NCBI GenBank assembly: GCA_946497265.1
Contig: CAMMKL010000083.1
Span: forward strand, 1-8,682
Direction: 5' to 3'
Source of the DNA: an uncultured Clostridia bacterium
Lineage (GTDB): Bacteria > Bacillota > Clostridia > Oscillospirales > Acutalibacteraceae
Length of the DNA stretch: 8,682 bases
The position numbers and the translations under genes are program-made. Shown piece by piece: positions 3,224 through 8,682 of this stretch. The notes beneath the pieces were generated by a model. That model saw only the letters and a list, made by a program, of their open reading frames with translations, did no database searches and was not told the origin of the DNA. Every line of letters begins with the position of its first letter. Position 1 is the first letter of the stretch.

Positions 3224-6070
3224 TTGACAACCAAAACGATTTTTAACCGCGTTCTCAGCCTGTTTGTGGCAACCGCCCTGCTGTGCGGGACGCTCTTCGT
3301 GTCTCCCGCCGCGCCCGGCGTCCGGGCGGCGGGTTTGCCCACTGTGAGCTACCAGGGCCTGACGCTGGACGACAGGACTACCACCGACGAAGACCTTCCC
3401 CTGCTGGTGCAAAACCCGGACGGGCGGGATTTCGTCTTTTTCCCGGACGAGGAAGCCATGACGCAGGGGGATACCTTTTTTGAATACGACTATGGCTCCA
3501 CGGTGGAATTCACCGGCGTGGAGATGGTAGGCTGGTGGCCGAGCCAACAGGCGGTCAATAAGGTGAGTTTCCAGTATTACGATGGGGAGTGGAAGGACAG
3601 CGACCAGGAGGTCGTCCCCCAGTGGACTACTTCCGAAAGCGGCCCGGAAACCCTCAAAATCGACCTGAGCAGCCCGGTAAGCGGCACCAAATTCCGCATC
3701 AAAATCCTGGGCACAAATACGGTATGGAGCAGCAAGTGCTGCATGCATCTGTTGGCGCCCGTCACCTCCGACACCGCGCGGCTTAAATTGGAATCCGCGC
3801 TGGAAAATGCCAACAAGGTGAAAGAAAACGCTGTAGTAGGCACCCAGGCCGGACAGTACCCGCAGGAAGCCTATGACACATTTGTAAAGGCAATCGATAA
3901 AGCGCAGGCTCTGCTGGACGGCGGCGCAGCGGCGGAAGAATACGAGCAGATGGCGGAGGAGCTCTCCGCCGCGCAGGATACGTTTGAAGCTTCCGTCATC
4001 ATTGCGGGCAAGTTAACCGAACCCGAGGTCACGTTGGTAAACCTCACCGCACAGGGCGGAAGCCCGCAGCTTCTGGTCAACAATCCCGGCCACGGGGACT
4101 TTGATTTCGGCCCCGGCGGCTCGGATATGTCTTCGCAAAACGCTTATATAGAATACAACTATGTGGACGTTGTCCAGATCAACGAGGTGGATTTGATCGG
4201 CTGGTGGCCCAAAGACCAGGCCGTAAAAAACATCAGCTTTGAATACTACGAAAACGGCGAATGGGTAGCAGCCGACCAAAATATTGAAGTCCCCTGGCAG
4301 GCCCCGGCGAATACGGGTGTGGAAGAGGCGCTGACGATCGAACTTGCCGATCCGGTTACCACAACCAAATTCCGCATTAAGATCAATGCGACCTACCATA
4401 GCTGGTCGAGCAAGATCAACATGCGGTTGATGGAACCCAAAGGCGAAGTCATCCGCTCCATCAAGCCCCTCTACGACGCGGTGCGTGCCGCTCAGGATTA
4501 TGTGGATTCCGTCTTGATTGGGGACAAACCCGGCGAATTCCCGCAATCGGCGGTAGACGCCCTCCAGATTGTTGTCAGCGAAGCGATTGCCAAACTGGAA
4601 GACCCCAACCTGACCGAAGATGAGCTCATGGCTCAAATAGAACGGGTGGAAGAAGCAAAAGAGATCTTTATCCAGAGCCAAAACCCGGTTTCCGGAATAC
4701 CGGTCGTTTCCTCAGAAGGGCTTACCCTGCAAGGCGGGAGCCTTGACTGCCTGGTGGATGGGCAGATCGCTACCGAAACCATATTTGCGGAATCGGGCGA
4801 GCTGGCGGGCGCCTTCCTTGAATTTGACTATGGCGCCGATTACCGCCTGAACGAACTTTCCATTTTGGCCTCCAATCCCATGCAGAGCGCCCCAACCGTC
4901 GTTGCTGTCCAGTATTGGGATGGGAGCGAATGGAAAACGGCAGCCGACGCCGTTGATTTAAAGTGGAAGGGCACCATCCCGAACGTAGAAGGCCGCAACA
5001 TCGTGCTGTCCGCACCTGTGGCAGCCTCCAAATTCCGCATTCAGATCCTGGAAACCAACACCGGCAGCGACGAATGCCGGATCAACGAGATCCTGCTTAA
5101 AGGCCGGTTGGCGGTTGACTTGAGCGGCCTGAACGCTGTTGTAGAGCAGGCGGAAGCCATCTTGGCTGAGGAATACTCTGGTATTGATGATCTGTTGAAT
5201 ATCCTCCGAATCAGCCTGGCCACCGCCAAAGACGAGGAACTTCTTGCACGTTCCACTCAGGACATGGTAGATGCCATGCAAGCCGATTTACAGGCTGCGG
5301 TGGACGCTATCAACGATTATGATACCGATCAGGCCCGCTGCGCACTGATCGAAAAGCTGGACGAAGCCTCCTCCATTACCGGCGATGGGTATACGGCTGA
5401 AAGCTACGCCGCTTTGCAGGACGCCATTGCCGCTGCACAGGCTGTGCTTGACAACCCCGGCGCGACCGTTGATGAATTAACCGCACAGCTAACCGCCCTG
5501 CAAAACGCCATCGACGCGCTGGCCCCGATTCCCGGAACCGTTGATCGCCGGGCTCTGAAGACCGCCATTGATGAGGCAACGGGCTACGACCTAGACAGAT
5601 ACATCGACGACGGTAAGGAAGCTTTTGCCAACGCACTGAACGAGGCCGTCGCCGTTTATGAAAACGCAGAGGCCACGCAGGAACAGATTGATGCGGCTAA
5701 GGAAGCTTTGATAACCGCAATGGGCAACCTCCGGCTGCGCGCAGACAAGAGTTCCCTGGAGCAGTGGCTGAATAAGCTTGGCCAGTACGACCTGAGCAAA
5801 TACACCGAGGAAAGCGTTGCCGCAGTCCTTGCCTTGAAAGCGGAAGCGGAGGCCCTACTTTCCCAGGATTTGGACAAGAGCTACCAATCACAAATCCAGG
5901 AAACCGCCCAAAAGCTGGGTGCCGCGCTCAATGCTTTGAAGTTAAAGGACGACGCCGGTTCTACCGGGGACCCGGTCACCACAGGAGACGCAGCCCCGGC
6001 CGCGGCCTTTACGGTTTTATTCATGTCATTGGCAGCACTGCTGGCGATGAAAAAGAAGAATGATAGATAA
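3224..6070 (+). CDS. Large cell-surface protein with three discoidin-like domains and FIVAR repeats
   Basis: A 948-residue exported, probably surface-anchored binding protein. It starts with a signal peptide (hydrophobic 9-28, likely cleavage after VRA at 35). Three related beta-domains follow (40-180, 266-405, 491-628), each with an acidic aromatic strand (FEYDYG, IEYNYV, LEFDYG), a YYxGEW or YWDGSEW strand and a KFRI strand, as in F5/8 type C (discoidin-like) carbohydrate-binding modules. Helical FIVAR-like segments lie between and after them (182-257, 408-485, 632-698, then clear FIVAR repeats at 700-766, 773-836 and 838-905). The C-terminus has PVTTGD (917-922), a hydrophobic stretch (924-941) and the tail KKKNDR, which resembles a sorting signal but lacks a proper LPxTG. 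No catalytic domain is present. TTG at 3224 lies 11 bases after AGAAGGGAG; that spacing is long, and an ATT six bases earlier is in frame. It is co-transcribed with the DUF4832 gene and probably binds the same glycan. Confidence 0.85.
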   Translation: MTTKTIFNRVLSLFVATALLCGTLFVSPAAPGVRAAGLPTVSYQGLTLDDRTTTDEDLPLLVQNPDGRDFVFFPDEEAMTQGDTFFEYDYGSTVEFTGVEMVGWWPSQQAVNKVSFQYYDGEWKDSDQEVVPQWTTSESGPETLKIDLSSPVSGTKFRIKILGTNTVWSSKCCMHLLAPVTSDTARLKLESALENANKVKENAVVGTQAGQYPQEAYDTFVKAIDKAQALLDGGAAAEEYEQMAEELSAAQDTFEASVIIAGKLTEPEVTLVNLTAQGGSPQLLVNNPGHGDFDFGPGGSDMSSQNAYIEYNYVDVVQINEVDLIGWWPKDQAVKNISFEYYENGEWVAADQNIEVPWQAPANTGVEEALTIELADPVTTTKFRIKINATYHSWSSKINMRLMEPKGEVIRSIKPLYDAVRAAQDYVDSVLIGDKPGEFPQSAVDALQIVVSEAIAKLEDPNLTEDELMAQIERVEEAKEIFIQSQNPVSGIPVVSSEGLTLQGGSLDCLVDGQIATETIFAESGELAGAFLEFDYGADYRLNELSILASNPMQSAPTVVAVQYWDGSEWKTAADAVDLKWKGTIPNVEGRNIVLSAPVAASKFRIQILETNTGSDECRINEILLKGRLAVDLSGLNAVVEQAEAILAEEYSGIDDLLNILRISLATAKDEELLARSTQDMVDAMQADLQAAVDAINDYDTDQARCALIEKLDEASSITGDGYTAESYAALQDAIAAAQAVLDNPGATVDELTAQLTALQNAIDALAPIPGTVDRRALKTAIDEATGYDLDRYIDDGKEAFANALNEAVAVYENAEATQEQIDAAKEALITAMGNLRLRADKSSLEQWLNKLGQYDLSKYTEESVAAVLALKAEAEALLSQDLDKSYQSQIQETAQKLGAALNALKLKDDAGSTGDPVTTGDAAPAAAFTVLFMSLAALLAMKKKNDR
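3341..5107 (+). repeat. Three tandem discoidin-like coding repeats separated by helical linkers
   Basis: The units lie at 3341-3763, 4019-4438 and 4694-5107 (residues 40-180, 266-405, 491-628). Units 1 and 2 are closest: both contain GWWPxxQAV, xxSFxYY, GEW and a WSSK motif near their ends. Unit 3 has lost GWWP but keeps QYWDGSEW and KFRIQIL. The 13-mer CCAAATTCCGCAT recurs exactly in all three (3687-3699, 4365-4377, 5028-5040), and GGCTGGTGGCC is shared by units 1 and 2 (3530-3540, 4199-4209). This indicates internal duplication of a beta-domain-plus-helical-linker unit of about 226 residues. Confidence 0.75.
5321..5938 (+). repeat. Three FIVAR-type helical coding repeats
   Basis: Residues 700-766, 773-836 and 838-905 follow the FIVAR pattern: an opening helix (ALIEKLDEA, ALKTAIDEA, SLEQWLNKL), a turn with a tyrosine (GYTAESY, LDRYIDDG, LSKYTEES), and a long alanine-rich helix (LQDAIAAAQAVLDNPGA and the like). 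A closing helix follows, ending in an AL or NLxL pattern. Such modules usually act as spacers or adhesive stalks on Gram-positive surface proteins. Shorter and more degenerate copies lie between the beta-domains. Confidence 0.75.
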
Positions 6071-6136
6071 ACCCCGTCAATTGTTTCCTTTCGGTTTACA
6101 AAGAACGGTTTTGTTCTGATACAGGGCCGTTGAGCC

Positions 6137-6188
6137 GGAACCCCCGTTTTATGGTACGTTGACCATAAGGCGGGGGGTTCCTATTTTG
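6137..6188 (+). terminator. Strong intrinsic terminator of the secreted-protein operon
   Basis: GGAACCCCCGTTTTATGGT (6137-6155) pairs with ACCATAAGGCGGGGGGTTCC (6162-6181) over almost its whole length, with two G-U pairs, one bulged G and a 6-base loop, and TATTTTG follows. It begins 66 bases after the stop codon of the large surface protein. The T-run is modest but the stem is very stable. Confidence 0.85.
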
Positions 6189-6205
6189 TGAAAAAGGGCG
6201 GAATC

Positions 6206-6246
6206 CGGCAGGGGAAATACAATCCGTAAGTACTGCCGCTTTTTTT
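6206..6246. terminator. Second hairpin with T-run, possible back-up or shared terminator
   Basis: CGGCAG (6206-6211) pairs with CTGCCG (6233-6238) around a 21-base loop, followed on the plus strand by C and seven T (6240-6246). On the minus strand the same stem is followed by GATTCCGCCCTTTTTC. It could therefore terminate the plus-strand operon a second time and also the convergent ytaF transcript. The long loop makes it weaker than the first hairpin. Confidence 0.45.
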
Positions 6247-6280
6247 GTTAGGAGATTTTTGGCTGCTCTTATTTTACAAT

Positions 6281-6841
6281 TCAGCAAAAATAACGCACTG
6301 CCGCGAGGATAAGCAGAAGCACACCGGAGATGACGGTAAACAACCGGTCATCCGCTTTTATGTATTTGAGTTTTTTACCACAAAATTCGCCGGCACAAAG
6401 AAAAACCATCTGGCAAAGCCCCGCCGCCAGGGGGATCCCAATATCACCGCCACCGGCGATACCGGTACTGATGCCCGCGCCGAACGAATCAATGGAAAGG
6501 GCCACGCCCAAATACACCGCCTCCAGGGCATCAATGTGTTTGGAATGGTCAAAATCGCAAGATTCGGCCTCTTTTTTTTTCAGGAAGGCTTGCAGGATGA
6601 TGACGATGCCCAAAACAGCAAGCATTCCAATCCCGATCAGTTTGGCAGCCTCTGGTGTGATCAACAGGGTGACAAGGCTTCCCGCCGCTACGGCGGAGCC
6701 GGTAATAAACACGGAGACCCCGCACAGGATCAACCGTGCGTACCATGGGGTGCGGATTCCCCGCAATCCGTAGGAAATCCCCATTGCCAGTGCGTCCATG
6801 CTAAGGGAAATTGCGATCAACAGTATGGTTAACAAAGCCAC
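6281..6841 (-). CDS. ytaF: YtaF/MntP-family membrane protein (putative divalent cation exporter or sporulation membrane protein)
   Basis: A 186-residue integral membrane protein with six hydrophobic segments arranged as two halves of three. Each half opens with the family's acidic motif: SMDALAMGISYGLRG (14-28) and SIDSFGAGISTG (116-127). Asp16 and Asp118 correspond to the membrane aspartates needed by the manganese exporter MntP. The loop between the halves (KKKEAESCDFDHS, 88-100) and the sequence GISYGLRGIR are typical of the YtaF branch, named for a sporulation-linked Bacillus protein, rather than of E. coli-type MntP. The transported ion is therefore inferred, and YtaF itself is poorly characterised. 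The GTG start at 6841 has GGAGGGAGGGG about 5 bases upstream. The gene is convergent with the secreted-protein operon and divergent from a P2A-type ATPase, which supports a role in cation homeostasis. It is slightly short for YtaF (about 200 residues) but complete. Confidence 0.82.
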   Translation of the reverse strand: MALLTILLIAISLSMDALAMGISYGLRGIRTPWYARLILCGVSVFITGSAVAAGSLVTLLITPEAAKLIGIGMLAVLGIVIILQAFLKKKEAESCDFDHSKHIDALEAVYLGVALSIDSFGAGISTGIAGGGDIGIPLAAGLCQMVFLCAGEFCGKKLKYIKADDRLFTVISGVLLLILAAVRYFC

Positions 6842-7014
6842 GGCAACCCCTCCCTCCTGCTATCCTATGAAAGAAGCCGATGTTTGGTGTCATAAGGTTG
6901 CCGGCCTGGCGAATATACATGTCTTACCCGAACCATCGCCGGAGGTAGGGCAGATCCGTTTGCGTATTCCCAGCGGCCATCCTTCCGGCATAACAGAATA
7001 GATGAAGGTGCTGT
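6842..7014. other. Divergent control region between ytaF and the cation ATPase
   Basis: These 173 bases must carry promoters for both genes, but none is convincing. On the plus strand TATACA (6914-6919) lacks a -35. On the minus strand an ATGACA-like -35 and a CATAGGAT stretch are poorly spaced. I looked for the conserved core of the yybP-ykoY manganese riboswitch, often found before such genes, and did not find it. Ribosome-binding sites are clear on both sides: GGAGGGAGGGG for ytaF and GAAGG at 7004-7008 for the ATPase. Confidence 0.5.
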
Positions 7015-8682
7015 ATGGTCTGGCACAGCACATCCGCCGATCAGTCGCTCACGCAGCTCAAGGTGAAAGCGGAGGAGGGGCTTTCGCCCCGCGTAGCGGA
7101 GCAACGGCTGCGGGAGTACGGAAAGAACAAACTGGCGGAAAAAAAGAAAAAGGGCTTCCTACTGCGGTTTTTGGCGCAATTTTCTGATTTTATGGTCATT
7201 ATCCTACTGATTGCCGCAGCAATTTCGTTTGTGACCTCTTTTATCGAGGGAAGCGGCGACTATGTGGATTCCATCATCATTTTGGCCATTGTCGTAATCA
7301 ACGCGATCACAGGGGTGGTACAGGAGAGCAAGGCGGAAAAGGCAATTGAAGCCCTGCAAAAGCTCTCGGCTCCCCAAGCGCGGGTACGTAGGGGCGGCAA
7401 AGAGCTTCATATCCCCTCCGATCAGGTCGCCGTGGGGGACATCCTCCTGCTGGATACCGGCGATTTCGTGGCGGCGGATGCCCGGCTGATCGAAGCCCAT
7501 AACTTGAAGGCGGAAGAGGCTGCATTAACCGGGGAATCTGTCCCGGTAGAAAAAGAGGCCCACATCCAGTGCCCTTCCAGGGCGGCGCTGGGGGACCGGC
7601 GCAACATGGTGTTCGCTTCTTCGGTCATCACCGCCGGCCACGCTGTGTGCGTGGTGACCGGCACCGGTATGCAGACCCAGGTAGGGCATATTGCCCACAT
7701 GATCAATGAGGAAGAAACCCCGCAGACCCCTTTGCAGCGCAAACTGGCGCAGACCGGAAAATTTTTGGGAATCGGCGCAATGATTGCCTGTGCAGCGATC
7801 TTTTTGCTGGGTTTGATCCAAGCGGTGCCGCCTCTTGAAATGTTCATGATTTCCATCAGCCTGGCTGTGGCTGCTATCCCAGAGGGGCTTCCCGCCGTTG
7901 TGACCATTGTGCTGGCCATTGGTGTGCGCCGCATGGCGATCAGCCGCGCGATTATCCGGCGTTTGCCGGCTGTCGAGACCCTGGGCAGCGCGTCGGTAAT
8001 CTGTTCCGATAAGACCGGAACCCTGACCCAAAATAAGATGACCGTCACCGAGCTCTTTGTCCCGGCAGGCAAGGTTGCCCCTTCTTCCGCACAAGGGCAG
8101 GAGCTGCTCTCTTTCGCCGCCCTGTGCAACAATTCCTCGCTTTCCGGTTCCTGCGGGGAATGGCAGGCTACGGGCGATCCAACCGAAACCGCCCTTTTGG
8201 TCGCCGCTGCGCAGGCCGGTCAGGTAAAAGCCTCCTTGGATAACGTATATCCCAGGGTGGGGGAAATCCCGTTTGATTCCAACCGCAAACGGATGACCAC
8301 CATTCATCGATTGCAGGGCGGCCGGTACCGGGTCATTACCAAGGGAGCTCCCGATGTCCTTATGTCTTTGTGCCGCCTTGCGCCCTCCGAGGCCCGGCGC
8401 ATTGAACAGCAGAACGAGAATATGGCGAGCCGGGCGCTGCGCGTGCTGGGCGTGGCCTACCGGGATGTGGAAGTCCTTCCGCGTGGGGAAGCCGCTTTGG
8501 AACAGGGGCTTACCTTTTGCGGGCTGATCGGTATGATCGACCCGCCGAGGCCGCAGGCGAAGGCCGCGGTAAACGAATGTAAGCGCGCCGGTATCCGCCC
8601 GGTGATGATGACCGGGGATCACGTGGTGACCGCCCGTGCCATCGGGCCCGAATTGGGCAGCTTGGAAGAGGGCGGGAAAGCC
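7015..8682 (+). CDS. P2A-type (SERCA-like) cation-transporting ATPase, N-terminal 556 residues; runs off the right edge
   Basis: A P-type ATPase of the calcium-pump subclass, which uses ATP to drive Ca2+ (or, in some bacterial relatives, Mn2+) out of the cytoplasm. In order it shows the cation ATPase N-terminal domain (about 5-40), TM1-TM2 (59-77, 84-104), the actuator domain with TGES (172-175), TM3 (250-268), and TM4 with AVAAIPEGLP (284-293). Glu290 matches the SERCA ion-site glutamate. The phosphorylation motif is DKTGTLT with Asp332 as the phosphorylated residue. Nucleotide-domain motifs TGDPTE (386-391) and KGAPD (443-447), the hinge motif IDPPRP (508-513) and MTGDH (532-536) follow. 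The GDGxNDxP motif and TM5-TM10 lie beyond the window. The ATG at 7015 has GAAGG 6 bases upstream, and a TGA in the same frame at 7003 rules out a longer form. Typical family length is about 870-900 residues. Class is certain; calcium is the likeliest ion. Confidence 0.93.
   Translation, partial: MVWHSTSADQSLTQLKVKAEEGLSPRVAEQRLREYGKNKLAEKKKKGFLLRFLAQFSDFMVIILLIAAAISFVTSFIEGSGDYVDSIIILAIVVINAITGVVQESKAEKAIEALQKLSAPQARVRRGGKELHIPSDQVAVGDILLLDTGDFVAADARLIEAHNLKAEEAALTGESVPVEKEAHIQCPSRAALGDRRNMVFASSVITAGHAVCVVTGTGMQTQVGHIAHMINEEETPQTPLQRKLAQTGKFLGIGAMIACAAIFLLGLIQAVPPLEMFMISISLAVAAIPEGLPAVVTIVLAIGVRRMAISRAIIRRLPAVETLGSASVICSDKTGTLTQNKMTVTELFVPAGKVAPSSAQGQELLSFAALCNNSSLSGSCGEWQATGDPTETALLVAAAQAGQVKASLDNVYPRVGEIPFDSNRKRMTTIHRLQGGRYRVITKGAPDVLMSLCRLAPSEARRIEQQNENMASRALRVLGVAYRDVEVLPRGEAALEQGLTFCGLIGMIDPPRPQAKAAVNECKRAGIRPVMMTGDHVVTARAIGPELGSLEEGGKA

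Noticed and set aside
3284..3286. Cys21 in the signal peptide of the surface protein as a lipobox cysteine
   Set aside because: The preceding residues are ALL, so position -1 is Leu, which does not fit the lipobox; a signal peptidase I site after VRA is better.
3092..4681. Minus-strand frames at 3092-3748 and 4013-4681 opposite the large surface protein
   Set aside because: They mirror the repeated beta-domains in antisense, show no ribosome-binding site or domain, and are explained by the coding strand.
6245..6832. Plus-strand frame of 195 codons opposite ytaF
   Set aside because: It is antisense to a membrane protein with conserved Asp motifs and has polar, low-complexity composition.
6842..7014. 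yybP-ykoY manganese riboswitch before ytaF or the ATPase
   Set aside because: The conserved GGGGAGUA-type core was not found on either strand; the gap is also short for a riboswitch plus promoters on both sides.
7525..8622. Long minus-strand open frame of 365 codons opposite the ATPase, with another at 7422-8132
   Set aside because: Both are antisense to a P-type ATPase whose motifs run without a break. Their compositions are Arg/His/Gly- or Ser/Thr/Ala-rich with no family resemblance.

Overview
The window looks like chromosomal DNA from a low-GC-lineage but moderately GC-rich anaerobic Firmicute, most likely a gut clostridium of the Oscillospiraceae/Ruminococcaceae type. Supporting signs are strong purine-rich Shine-Dalgarno sites, frequent TTG/GTG starts, the style of the PGK N-terminus, a YtaF-type protein (a family linked to spore formers) and secreted proteins with discoidin-like and FIVAR modules. 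The taxonomic placement is inference from these features only. No rRNA, tRNA, CRISPR array, insertion sequence or phage gene was seen.

Left part (1-1390, all on the minus strand): the 5' end of pgk (glycolysis) behind its own promoter, which overlaps a perfect 8-3-8 palindrome; trmL (tRNA wobble 2'-O-methyltransferase) with its own promoter; and a small XRE-family helix-turn-helix regulator that ends in a strong intrinsic terminator. A 336-base gene-free stretch (1352-1687) follows. It holds nested palindromes upstream of the regulator gene and an extended -10 promoter for the next operon.

Central part (1688-6070, plus strand): a two-gene operon for extracytoplasmic proteins. The first is a 504-residue secreted or membrane-tethered DUF4874/DUF4832-type protein, a glycosidase-like barrel followed by a beta-sandwich. 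The second is a 948-residue surface protein with a signal peptide, three discoidin-like (F5/8 type C-like) beta-domains alternating with helical segments, three further FIVAR repeats, and a C-terminal hydrophobic anchor with a basic tail behind an atypical TGD motif. The operon ends in a near-perfect 19-bp-stem terminator with a second hairpin behind it. This pair is the least understood and most interesting part of the window. The likely job is binding and processing of a host or dietary glycan at the cell surface, but neither substrate nor activity can be read from sequence alone.

Right part (6281-8682): a YtaF/MntP-family membrane protein on the minus strand is divergent from a P2A (SERCA-like) cation-transporting ATPase on the plus strand, which runs off the window after its phosphorylation domain. 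They share a 173-base intergenic region and may form a divalent-cation (Ca2+ or Mn2+) homeostasis locus. The rest of the window is ordinary housekeeping material.
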